The notes under the pieces were generated by a model, which saw nothing but the letters and a program-made list of their open reading frames with translations, was not told the origin of the DNA and searched no databases. Below, one piece after another: positions 47,982 to 56,152 of a stretch of DNA of 64,000 bases. The position numbers were made by a program, and so were the translations under genes. The stretch spans positions 248,001-312,000 of the forward strand of contig NZ_FNAD01000006.1 in assembly GCF_900101745.1 (NCBI RefSeq). Reading direction: 5' to 3'. Each line of letters starts with the position of its first letter. Position 1 is the stretch's first letter. Source of the stretch: Glycomyces harbinensis. GTDB lineage: Bacteria > Actinomycetota > Actinomycetes > Mycobacteriales > Micromonosporaceae.

Positions 47982-49187
47982 TCAGACGCGCTCGAGGATC
48001 AGGGCCATGCCCTGGCCGCCGCCGACGCACATCGTGATCAGGCCGGTGGTCCTGTCGTGCCAGTCGAGGCTGTTGAGCATCGTGGCCTGGAGTCTGGCGC
48101 CGGTCATGCCGAACGGGTGGCCCACGGCGATCGCGCCGCCGTTGACGTTGAGCCGCTCGGGGTCGATGCCGAGGTCCCGTTGGCAGGGGATGACCTGGGC
48201 GGCGAACGCCTCGTTGATCTCGACCAGGTCGATGTCGCCGATGCTCATGCGGGCGTTGGCGAGTGCTCGGCGCGTGGCTGCCACGGGACCGAGGCCCATG
48301 ATCTCCGGGCTCAGGCCGGAGACGCCGGTGGCGACGACGCGGGCGAGCGGGGCGATGCCGAGGTCGGCCGCTCGGCGGTCGGACATGACGACCACCGCGG
48401 CCGCGCCGTCGTTGAGCGGGCAGCAGTTGCCTGCCGTCACGGTGCCCCCGTCGCGGAAGACCGGCGGCAGCGCCGCGACCGCTTCGTAGGCGACGCCCGG
48501 GCGCGGGCTCTCGTCGGCGGCGAGCACGGTCCCGTCCGGGGTGGTGACCGGCGTGATCTCGCGTGCCCAGAACCCTTCGGCGACGGCCCGCTCGGTACGG
48601 TGCTGGCTGCGCACGGCGAACCGGTCCATCTCCTCGCGCGTGATCCCGCGCAGCGACGCGACGTTCTCGGCCGTCTGCCCCATGGCGATGTAGACGTCGG
48701 GCAGCAGCCCTTCCTCGCGCGGATCGCGCCACCGCGCCCCGCCGGTCGCCGTGCGGGCCCCTGCCGCCGCGAACACCGGGTTGCGGGTGTCCGGCAGCTC
48801 GTCCGAGGTGCCCTTGGCGAACCGCGACACGGCCTCGACGCCCGCGGCGACGAAGACGTCTCCTTCACCGGACCGGATGGCGTGGAACGCCATCCGGGTC
48901 GCCTGCACCGACGAGGCGCAGTACCGGGTGACCGTCGCGCCCGGGACGGTGTCCATGCCGTTGAGCGTGTTCACGACCTTCGCCATGTTGTACCCGGCTT
49001 CGCCTCCGGGCATCCCGCAGCCGAGGTAGAGGTCGTCCACTTCGGATGGATTGAGGGCGGGGACCCGGTCGAGTGCCGCCCGCACGGCGAACGCGGCCAG
49101 GTCGTCGGGGCGGCAGTCCCGCAGCGCGCCCTTCCCGGCCCGGCCGATCGGGGTCCGGGCGGCGGCGACGATCACGGCTTCGGTCAT
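47982..49187 (-). CDS. Acetyl-CoA acyltransferase (thiolase)
   Basis: A 401-residue thiolase. TVTRYCASSVQA holds the acyl-accepting Cys90, NGGAIAVGHPFGMTGAR the catalytic His, and MCVGGGQGMALILE the second catalytic Cys. The opening EAVIVAAARTPIGRAGKGAL is typical. It cleaves 3-ketoacyl-CoA with CoA to end each beta-oxidation turn. First gene of the four-gene minus-strand operon, directly behind the TetR-type palindrome. No dehydrogenase or hydratase gene accompanies it, so those steps must be encoded elsewhere. Confidence 0.93.
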   Translation of the reverse strand: MTEAVIVAAARTPIGRAGKGALRDCRPDDLAAFAVRAALDRVPALNPSEVDDLYLGCGMPGGEAGYNMAKVVNTLNGMDTVPGATVTRYCASSVQATRMAFHAIRSGEGDVFVAAGVEAVSRFAKGTSDELPDTRNPVFAAAGARTATGGARWRDPREEGLLPDVYIAMGQTAENVASLRGITREEMDRFAVRSQHRTERAVAEGFWAREITPVTTPDGTVLAADESPRPGVAYEAVAALPPVFRDGGTVTAGNCCPLNDGAAAVVVMSDRRAADLGIAPLARVVATGVSGLSPEIMGLGPVAATRRALANARMSIGDIDLVEINEAFAAQVIPCQRDLGIDPERLNVNGGAIAVGHPFGMTGARLQATMLNSLDWHDRTTGLITMCVGGGQGMALILERV

Positions 49188-49202
49188 GGCATCCTCAGAT
49201 TA

Positions 49203-49218
49203 CTAAGCGCTTGCTTAG
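49203..49218. promoter_or_regulatory. TetR-type operator of the fatty-acid operon
   Basis: CTAAGCGCTTGCTTAG (49203-49218) has perfect 6-bp arms (CTAAGC/GCTTAG) and lies 15 bp upstream of the thiolase start. Similar motifs serve TetR regulators of lipid and cholesterol breakdown in actinobacteria. Confidence 0.8.
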
Positions 49219-49328
49219 CGAGGATCATGGCACAGCCCCGACCACTTGTCCACCCCGCGCGGCCGGTTCCGCCGCGACGCGCTCGCTCGGATGCCGCGCG
49301 CATCCCGGTGCTGTTAGATTCGGGTGCT

Positions 49329-50084
49329 GTGAGACTCCTCGACATCCCGCACCGCGGCCGCACGCTCCGCGGCGCGCTGCACCTTCCCGCCGACACGGAC
49401 GCGCCGGTCCCGGCGGTCGTGTTCTGCCACGGCTTCGGCGGCAACCGCGCCGAGTTCGGGTACACGTTCGTCCGCGCCGCCGAGCGCATGGCCGCGCACG
49501 GCATCGCCGCCTACCGGTTCGACTTCGCCGGCTGCGGCGACTCCGAAGGCGAATTCGAGGACCTCACCGTCTCCGACCAGGTCGCGCAGACGACCGCCGT
49601 CCTCGACGCCGTGGCCGCGCACCCCGCGATCGACGCCGAGCGGGTCTCGCTACTGGGCATGAGCCTCGGCGGGCTGACCGCATCGCTGGCCGCCCCGCTG
49701 CGGCAGGTCCGGTCGCTGATCCTGTGGGCGCCTGCCGCGGTAGCCGTCGCGATGAGCGACGAGGGCGCGAAGCGGCGCGCCGAGGCGATCGCCGAATTCG
49801 GCTACGACGACTTCGGCGGCCTGCCCATCCACCAGGCCTTTGTGGACGACGCCGAGGACATCGACCCGTTCGCCGACGCGGCCGCGTACCCCGGGCCGGT
49901 GCTCCTCGCCGTCGGATCCGAGGACTTCGTCCTCGAACCCGGTGTCCTCGAACGCTACGAGCACGCGTACGCGGGCCGTCTCGACCTGCATCTGTTCGAC
50001 GGCGTCGGCCACGGCTTCGAGACCGTGCCCGCCCGCGAGCGCCTCGTGGAACTCTCCGCGGAGTTCGCGGCACGCCACGCCTGA
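49329..50084 (+). CDS. Alpha/beta hydrolase (serine aminopeptidase/BAAT-like)
   Basis: A 251-residue hydrolase starting VRLLDIPHRGRTLRGALHLP, the usual head of the family. VVFCHGFGGNR supplies the oxyanion hole, LLGMSLGGLTASL the nucleophile Ser, GSEDFVL the Asp and GVGHGFE the His. GTG at 49329 is preferred: a TTAGAT -10 box at 49314-49319 would start transcription at or next to this codon (leaderless). An in-frame ATG at 49227 would add 34 poorly conserved residues. It is divergent from the fatty-acid operon and may cleave acyl esters or thioesters. Confidence 0.8.
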   Translation: MRLLDIPHRGRTLRGALHLPADTDAPVPAVVFCHGFGGNRAEFGYTFVRAAERMAAHGIAAYRFDFAGCGDSEGEFEDLTVSDQVAQTTAVLDAVAAHPAIDAERVSLLGMSLGGLTASLAAPLRQVRSLILWAPAAVAVAMSDEGAKRRAEAIAEFGYDDFGGLPIHQAFVDDAEDIDPFADAAAYPGPVLLAVGSEDFVLEPGVLERYEHAYAGRLDLHLFDGVGHGFETVPARERLVELSAEFAARHA

Positions 50085-50173
50085 ACCGCGGGGCCGCACG
50101 GCCCGCGCCCGGCCGGACCTCGGCCGGCGAGGCGACCTGCGACGTCGAGTCGAGCTGCGATGCCACCGCCGCG

Positions 50174-51214
50174 CTACAGGGATCGCGCGGTTCCTTCAAG
50201 CGAATAGGTGCACGGCAGGAGCACCTGCCGCTCGTGGTCGCCCGCAGGATCGGTGAGCAGGCCGGTGAGGAGGCGTACCGCGCGGCGGCCCATCTCGTGG
50301 CGGGGGACGCGGAGCGACGCCCACTGCCGGGTGCCGACCTCGCCGACCGGGATGTCCACCAGGACCACGATCGAGAGGTCGCGGGGGATCTCCAGGCCCC
50401 GGATGCTCGCCATGGCCGCGAGCACCCGCAGCAGGCTCACCGACTCCACGAGCAGGGCCGTGGCCCCGGCGGCGACCGCGTCGTCGAGCCACTGCGCCGT
50501 CAGCCCCTCGGGGTCCACGTACGTCGGTTCGGGAACGGCGAGGCCGAAGCGCCCCAGCGCGGTCGCGAAGCCCTCCCAGCGGTCGACCTGCGGCTCGTGC
50601 CGGGAGGTCTCGCCGAGGTAGGCGAAGGACCGGTGCCCCATGCCGACCAGCTCGTCGACGATGCGGCCGGTGGCGGTGCGGTAGTCCCCGCCGACGTAGG
50701 CGATCCCGTCGGCCACCTCCCGGTGGCCTATGTAGACGAACGGATACTCCTCGGCCGCAAGGCGCTCCAAGTCGTCGCGGTCGGCATGGTGGCCCAGGAG
50801 CAGGCTCCCGGCCGCCTGGGCGAGCCCGTTGACCCCGTCCTCGTATATCCGCCGGACCCCGGAGTCGTTGCGGGCCGCGGTGAACAGCATGAGGTTGCAG
50901 CTCTCGGCGGCCGCCTGGTCCTCGATGCCGCGCATGAACTCGAAGTAGTAGTCCCCGGTGCTGGTCGGGAAGATCGGCTCGAAGGTGTGAACGCCGAGCA
51001 GCAGCGCCTGAGCGCGCACGGCGGGAGCGCGCTGGGCCGAAGCGGGGACGTACTGGAGCCGCCGCGCCGTGCTGAGGACCCGCTTGCGCGTCTCGGCGGA
51101 GATCCGGCCGTTCTCAGCGGTCCCGTTGAGCACCATGGAGACCGTCGACTGCGAGACTCCCGCCTCCTTGGCGATGTCGGCCTGCCGCGACGTCCGGCCC
51201 CGCTGTCTGGTCAT
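50174..51214 (-). CDS. LacI-family regulator of the FAD-oxidoreductase glycan locus
   Basis: A 346-residue repressor with the LacI helix-turn-helix SRQADIAKEAGVSQSTVSMV, hinge RRLQYVPASAQRAPAVRAQA, and a sensor domain (LLGVHTFEPIFPTSTGDYYF, PFVYIGHREVADGIAYVGGD, RSFAYLGETSRHEPQVDRWE). ATG at 51214 is chosen for its GGAGG site eight bases upstream. It lies 14 bp after an FAD oxidoreductase on the same strand and is the only regulator near the large divergent operon at 52980, so it likely controls both directions. Confidence 0.9.
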   Translation of the reverse strand: MTRQRGRTSRQADIAKEAGVSQSTVSMVLNGTAENGRISAETRKRVLSTARRLQYVPASAQRAPAVRAQALLLGVHTFEPIFPTSTGDYYFEFMRGIEDQAAAESCNLMLFTAARNDSGVRRIYEDGVNGLAQAAGSLLLGHHADRDDLERLAAEEYPFVYIGHREVADGIAYVGGDYRTATGRIVDELVGMGHRSFAYLGETSRHEPQVDRWEGFATALGRFGLAVPEPTYVDPEGLTAQWLDDAVAAGATALLVESVSLLRVLAAMASIRGLEIPRDLSIVVLVDIPVGEVGTRQWASLRVPRHEMGRRAVRLLTGLLTDPAGDHERQVLLPCTYSLEGTARSL

Positions 51215-51228
51215 CGGTCCATCCTCCT

Positions 51229-52791
51229 TCATCCGTGCCCCTTCCCCGTACCGTCGAGGACCGCGCCGCCCGCGAGCAGGTCGAGTCGCAGCCTCCCGTA
51301 GTCCACGTCCTGGACCGCGGTCTTGTCGGCGCCCGCGAGCGCCGCCGCCGTCCCGGCCGCCTCCCCGAGCATCATGAAGACCGGCTCCATGCGCACGGAC
51401 GCGAACGCGACGTGCGACGCCGACACCGCCGACGCCACCAACAGGTTCTCGCACTCGCCGCGCGCCGGGACCAGCGCCCGGTAGGGAACGCCGAACGGGG
51501 TCGACAGTGGATGTTGCACATTGCCCTCGTTGACCGGCCGCCCGTCGACCACGACGCGCTTCGCGTTGTGGGAGTCCATGACGTACGAGGCGAGCGCGAC
51601 CGGGTCGGCGCAGCCGCGCCCGGCGGCGTCGTGCTGGGTGACGACCCGCTCGGACACCATGCGGCGGGCCTCGCGCACGTACAGCTGGTGCGGCCAGTTC
51701 GAGCGCGCCGCGAACTCCTGCGGGGCGAGCCCGAACGCCCTGGTGTCCGCGCGGACCCGCTCGGGCAGGCGCGGGTCGTTCGCGAGGAAGTGCAGGAGAC
51801 CGGCCTGGTAGCGCACGTGGTCCTGGTAGATCGCCTCGCGCTCGGCGTAGTCCGCTTCCGGCCAGCGGTAGTTCGCTCCGATGTGGTCGGAGGAGACCGC
51901 GCCGTGGTTGTTCATGTCGAACACGTCGCCGCGCACGCGGGTGCAGCGCCCGTACAGCTCGTACACGCCCGCGTCGACGTAGCGGCGCAGCAGTTCGTAC
52001 CGGCCGGGGTCGTAGCCCTCCGGCTTCGGGAACGGCACGCGGTGCTCGCCGGTGGTGACGTGGAGGCGGAAGTTGTAGGCCTGGAGCCGCCGGTCGCCCT
52101 CCCCGACGGCCCCCATGGGGTCCGCGCTGATCCCGGGCAGCAGCCCGCTCTCGGGGCGGCCGGGTTCGACGTAGGGGTCGACGGGCCGCTGGAACTGGTG
52201 GTTCTCGCTGTGCTGCACGCCGGCCTGCGGCTCTCCGTGCACTTCGGACGATTCGCGGCCGATGGTGTGCGTGACCCCGGCGCGGGCCATGAGGTCGCCC
52301 TCGTAGGTGGCGTCGATGAAGACCTCGGCGGCGTAGGAGGAACCGTCGTCGGTGGTGATCGAGGCGATGCGCCCGCCGTCGAGTGCGACGCCGTCGAGGT
52401 GCCGGCGGCGGCGGATCTGGACGCCGGCGTCGGCGAGCCAGTCGGTGAGGATCGCCTCGGCGAGGCCGGCCTCGACGTCCCAGTGCGGGTCGTCGGCGCG
52501 GTAGCGGTGCGCGACACGCCGGTAGAACTCGCGGGCGAGGCCGCCCACGGTGGCGGGGTCGCCCACGTCGGTGGTGCCGAGCCCCGAGGCGGTCATGCCG
52601 CCGATGTGGTCGCCGAAGGCGAGCAGGACCACGGACCGTCCTTTGCGGGCGGCGGCGATGGCGGCGGTCGCGCCTCCGGCGGTGGCCCCGTAGACCACGA
52701 GGTCGGCGTCCAGGCGCTCGGGGGCGCCGCTCGGGGGGAGGTAGTAGCGCACGCCGGGGAGCGCGGGCGCCGCAGTCATACGATCATTCAT
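51229..52791 (-). CDS. FAD-dependent oxidoreductase (FAD_oxidored family), paralogue 1
   Basis: About 520 residues, no signal peptide. The FAD-binding Rossmann loop is LVVYGATAGGATAAIAAARK, followed by HIGGMTASGLGTTDVGDPAT. VFIDATYEGDLMARAGV, AYNFRLHVTTGEHRVPFPKP and ASHVAFASVRMEPVFMMLGE are shared with the protein at 54646, showing common ancestry. The family (PF12831) has few characterised members and is often annotated as oxidoreductase or xanthan-lyase-like near glycan genes. The start is uncertain; ATGs at 52815, 52791 and 52779 all lack a good ribosome site. Co-transcribed with the LacI gene downstream. Confidence 0.85.
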   Translation of the reverse strand: MNDRMTAAPALPGVRYYLPPSGAPERLDADLVVYGATAGGATAAIAAARKGRSVVLLAFGDHIGGMTASGLGTTDVGDPATVGGLAREFYRRVAHRYRADDPHWDVEAGLAEAILTDWLADAGVQIRRRRHLDGVALDGGRIASITTDDGSSYAAEVFIDATYEGDLMARAGVTHTIGRESSEVHGEPQAGVQHSENHQFQRPVDPYVEPGRPESGLLPGISADPMGAVGEGDRRLQAYNFRLHVTTGEHRVPFPKPEGYDPGRYELLRRYVDAGVYELYGRCTRVRGDVFDMNNHGAVSSDHIGANYRWPEADYAEREAIYQDHVRYQAGLLHFLANDPRLPERVRADTRAFGLAPQEFAARSNWPHQLYVREARRMVSERVVTQHDAAGRGCADPVALASYVMDSHNAKRVVVDGRPVNEGNVQHPLSTPFGVPYRALVPARGECENLLVASAVSASHVAFASVRMEPVFMMLGEAAGTAAALAGADKTAVQDVDYGRLRLDLLAGGAVLDGTGKGHG

Positions 52792-52875
52792 CGCATCAGC
52801 ATACAACGGATTCATATCAGCTTTATCGGCACGATCGCTGACCGTGCAGTTCCGGGAAAGACTCTTGAAGCACCC

Positions 52876-52954
52876 TTGACACCTCCCGGTCGCGTTGATG
52901 TAATGTGAGGCCGAACTCAGCAAATATTGCTGAGATTGCTAATAGTATCAGCAA
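52876..52954 (+). promoter_or_regulatory. Strong promoter with two adjacent operator dyads
   Basis: TTGACA (52876-52881, perfect) and TGTAAT (52899-52904, five of six) are 17 bp apart. Two 19-bp dyads follow: CTCAGCAAATATTGCTGAG (52916-52934) and TTGCTAATAGTATCAGCAA (52936-52954), centres 20 bp apart, each built from TTGCT/AGCAA half-sites. They cover about +5 to +43 and would block the large operon. Further ATCAGC half-sites lie near the divergent start (52795 and 52816, 21 bp apart). Confidence 0.75.
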
Positions 52955-52979
52955 GCGATAGCGACCTGGAGACCCCCAG

Positions 52980-54653
52980 ATGAATCCGGAGCACGAGACC
53001 GCTCACGACCTGCTCGTCGTGGGCGGAGGGCTCGGCGGCACCGCCGCCGCGCTGACCGCCGCCCGCCTCGGCCTCAGCGTGCTGCTCACCGAGGAGACCG
53101 ACTGGCTCGGCGGACAGCTCACGGCCCAGGCCGTCCCCTCCGACGAGCACCCGTGGATCGAGACCGACCTCATCTCCGCCGGGTACAAGGAACTGCGCGA
53201 GCGCATCCGCGACTACTACCGCCGCAACTACCCGCTCACCGCGGAGGCCGCCGCCGAGCCCGCCCTCAACCCGGGCCTGGGCAACGTCAGCAAGATCTGC
53301 CACGAGCCTGAGGTCGGCGTCGCCGTCCTGGGCGAGATGCTCGCCCCCTACCGCTCGGCCGGGCGCATCACGGTCCTCTACGGGCACGTGCCCGTGGCCG
53401 CCCAGGTCGAGGGCGACCGCGTCACGGCCGTCACCCTGCGCGACAAGTGGAACGGGCGCGACCGCACCGTCACCGCCCCGCTCGTGGTCGACGCCACCGA
53501 ACTCGGCGACCTCCTCGAACTCGCCGGGGTCGAGCACGTCATCGGCGCCGAGTCCCACGCCCAGACCGGCGAACCCTACGCCGCGCCCGAACCCGTTCCG
53601 GGCGACCAGCAGTCGATCACCTGGTGCTTCCCCCTCGAATACCGCCCCGGCGAGGAGCACGTGGTCGACAAGCCCGCCTCCTACGACCACTGGCGCACCC
53701 ACGTCGACGACTTCTGGCCCGGCCCCCAGCTGTCCTGGGAGAAGATCGACATCCACACCATGGGCGGCAAGACCAACCGCATCTTCGAAGGCGACCTCGA
53801 CGCCGTGCGCGTGCCCGACCTGTGGCACTTCCGCCGCATCCGCGCCCGCAGCCAGTTCGACCCCGCCGTCATCGACACCGACATCTCGCTCGTGAACTGG
53901 CCCAACATCGACTACTGGGAGGCCCCGCTCCTCGGCGAGGGCATCGACGAGTCCGCCCGCGAGAAGGCCCTGCGCCGCTGCAAGGAACTGTCACTGTCCT
54001 ATCTGCACTGGATGCAGACCGAGGCCCCGCGCCCCGACGGCGGCACCGGCTACCCGGGCCTGCGCCTGCGCCCCGACCTCACCGGCACCGACGACGGGCT
54101 CGCCAAGACCGCGTACATCCGCGAGGCCCGGCGCATCAAGGCCCGCTTCACGATCCTGGAGCAGCACGTCGCCGTCGTGGACCGTCCCGAAGGCCAGGGC
54201 GCCGAGCAGTTCGCCGACGCGGTCGGCGTGGGCCACTACAACATCGACCTGCACCCCAGCGCCGCCGGCGTCAACTACGTCAACCTGGAGACCTACCCGT
54301 TCCAGATCCCGCTCGGCGCGCTCCTGCCCGTCCGGGTCCGCAATCTCCTGCCCGCCAACAAGAACATCGGCACCACCCACATCACCAACGGCTGCTACCG
54401 GCTCCACCCGGTCGAGTGGTCGATCGGCGAGGCCGTCGGCGCCCTGGCCGCCCTGTGCGCCGCCGAACGCACCGAGCCGCACGCCGTCGGCGACTCCCCG
54501 AAGCTCACCGAGGACCTTCAGCGGCTCCTGACCGGCACCGTCGGCGCCCCCGTGGCCTGGCCCGAGGACGTCCGGCGGACCCGGCCCTCCCAGGCCTCCA
54601 AGAACGCGACCCCGGTGCTGGCCAAGCCGAAGAAGCGGGTGCCCGGTGTCTGA
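52980..54653 (+). CDS. FAD-dependent oxidoreductase (FAD_oxidored family), paralogue 2
   Basis: A 557-residue cytosolic flavoprotein. HDLLVVGGGLGGTAAALTAA is the FAD loop, followed by TDWLGGQLTAQAVPSDEHPW and VVDATELGDLLELAGVEHVI, then the C-terminal GALLPVRVRNLLPANKNIGT and TNGCYRLHPVEWSIGEAVGA motifs of the family. More distant from the other two copies than they are from each other. ATG at 52980 follows CTGGAG. First gene of the plus-strand operon, directly behind the strong promoter, and overlapping the next gene by eight bases. Substrate unknown; oxidation of a sugar hydroxyl is my inference from context. Confidence 0.88.
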   Translation: MNPEHETAHDLLVVGGGLGGTAAALTAARLGLSVLLTEETDWLGGQLTAQAVPSDEHPWIETDLISAGYKELRERIRDYYRRNYPLTAEAAAEPALNPGLGNVSKICHEPEVGVAVLGEMLAPYRSAGRITVLYGHVPVAAQVEGDRVTAVTLRDKWNGRDRTVTAPLVVDATELGDLLELAGVEHVIGAESHAQTGEPYAAPEPVPGDQQSITWCFPLEYRPGEEHVVDKPASYDHWRTHVDDFWPGPQLSWEKIDIHTMGGKTNRIFEGDLDAVRVPDLWHFRRIRARSQFDPAVIDTDISLVNWPNIDYWEAPLLGEGIDESAREKALRRCKELSLSYLHWMQTEAPRPDGGTGYPGLRLRPDLTGTDDGLAKTAYIREARRIKARFTILEQHVAVVDRPEGQGAEQFADAVGVGHYNIDLHPSAAGVNYVNLETYPFQIPLGALLPVRVRNLLPANKNIGTTHITNGCYRLHPVEWSIGEAVGALAALCAAERTEPHAVGDSPKLTEDLQRLLTGTVGAPVAWPEDVRRTRPSQASKNATPVLAKPKKRVPGV

Positions 54654-56151
54654 CGTCCTCATCTACGGCGCCACCCCGGCCGGGATCATGGCCGCGCTGC
54701 GCCTGAGCCTGCGCGGCCACCGCGCCACCGTCCTCGAACCGACCGGCCACGTCGGCGGCATCGTCGCCGGCGGCCTCGTCAAGACCGACACCCCCGACGT
54801 CCCCGAAGCCCTCGCCGGGCTCACCCGCGACCGGTACTTCGCCGGAATCGGCGCCGAATACGGCGAGGACGGGCCCAAGTTCCTGTTCGAACCCAAAGCG
54901 GCCGAACGCGTCTCGCGGCGCCTCCTCGAGGAGGCCGGCGCCCTCGTCAAGACCGGGCGGCGCATCGGGTCCGGCGCCGACGTCGAGACCGACGGGAAGC
55001 GCGTCACCGCCGTCCGCACCGGCGGCGAATGGCACCGCGCCCGCTTCTTCATCGACGCCTCCTACGAAGGCGACCTCATGGCCGCCGCCGGCGTCCCGTA
55101 CGCGGTCGGCCGCGAAGGCGCCTCCCGCTACGACGAGACCCTGGCCGGGTTCCAGCCCTCCCGCGCCTACCGAAGGGGCCCTTTCAAACCCAACACCGGC
55201 TACCCCGTCGGGCCCGTCCCCCGCACCGCCGAGGGCGAAGGCGACCACAAGACCCAGGCGTACAACTTCCGCGGCGTCCTCACCAGGGAGGCCGACCGGC
55301 TGCCGTTCCCGAAACCCGAGGACTACGACCCCGGCCGCTACGGGCACCTGCTCCAGCACCTGCGGGACCGCGGCGTCGCCGGGCTCTCCTCGATCGTCAC
55401 GCACACCGCCGCGCTCCCGAACGGCAAGTTCCAGACCAACCAGGCCCTGTTCTTCGGATTCGACCTGCCCGGGGCCTCCTGGGACTACCCGGACGGCTCG
55501 TGGCGCCGCCGCGACGAGATCATCGCCGAGCAGGCCCGCTGGCACCAGGGGATGCTGTACTGGCTCGCCAACGACCCCGCGCTCCCCGAGTCCTTCCGGG
55601 CCGACGCGCGCACCTTCGGGCTCCCGCCCGACGAGTTCGCCGACAGCCCGCTCGGGCACGGCTTCCCGCACGCCCTCTACGTCCGCGAAGGCCGCCGGAT
55701 GCTCGGACAGCACGTGCTCACCCAGCACGACCTGCTGCGCCCCCACAACACCAAGGCCACGTCCGTCGCCTGCTGGGCGTACGCCATGGACTCGCACGTG
55801 GTCCAGTACTACCCCGAAGGGGACGGCACGGTCGTCGGCGAAGGCACCTTGAGCGGCACCGTGGTCAACCCGGCCGTGGACCTGTACCAGATCCCCGCCG
55901 AAGTCCTGATGCCCTCGCGCGGCGGCGTCGAGAACCTCACCGTCGCGATCTGCTTCTCCGCCAGCCACGTCGGCTTCTCCTCCCCGCGCATGGAACCGAA
56001 CTTCGGGATGCTCGGCGAGGCCTGCGGCGAACTCGCCGCCCAGTCCCTGCGCACTGGACTCCCGGTGCAGGACTACGACTACGCCGACCTCGCGGCCGCG
56101 CTCACGGAGCACGGGAGCGTCCTCGCACTGCCGCAGCAGGAAGGGGAGTGA
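54646..56151 (+). CDS. FAD-dependent oxidoreductase (FAD_oxidored family), paralogue 3
   Basis: A 501-residue flavoprotein, no signal peptide. DVLIYGATPAGIMAALRLSL is the FAD loop and HVGGIVAGGLVKTDTPDVPE the isoalloxazine-side segment. FFIDASYEGDLMAAAGVPYA, AYNFRGVLTREADRLPFPKP and ASHVGFSSPRMEPNFGMLGE pair with the minus-strand copy at 51229. GTG at 54646 overlaps the previous gene by eight bases. One base separates its stop from the GH38-like gene, a sign of tight co-translation and perhaps of sequential chemistry on one substrate. Confidence 0.88.
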   Translation: MSDVLIYGATPAGIMAALRLSLRGHRATVLEPTGHVGGIVAGGLVKTDTPDVPEALAGLTRDRYFAGIGAEYGEDGPKFLFEPKAAERVSRRLLEEAGALVKTGRRIGSGADVETDGKRVTAVRTGGEWHRARFFIDASYEGDLMAAAGVPYAVGREGASRYDETLAGFQPSRAYRRGPFKPNTGYPVGPVPRTAEGEGDHKTQAYNFRGVLTREADRLPFPKPEDYDPGRYGHLLQHLRDRGVAGLSSIVTHTAALPNGKFQTNQALFFGFDLPGASWDYPDGSWRRRDEIIAEQARWHQGMLYWLANDPALPESFRADARTFGLPPDEFADSPLGHGFPHALYVREGRRMLGQHVLTQHDLLRPHNTKATSVACWAYAMDSHVVQYYPEGDGTVVGEGTLSGTVVNPAVDLYQIPAEVLMPSRGGVENLTVAICFSASHVGFSSPRMEPNFGMLGEACGELAAQSLRTGLPVQDYDYADLAAALTEHGSVLALPQQEGE

Positions 56152-56152
56152 C

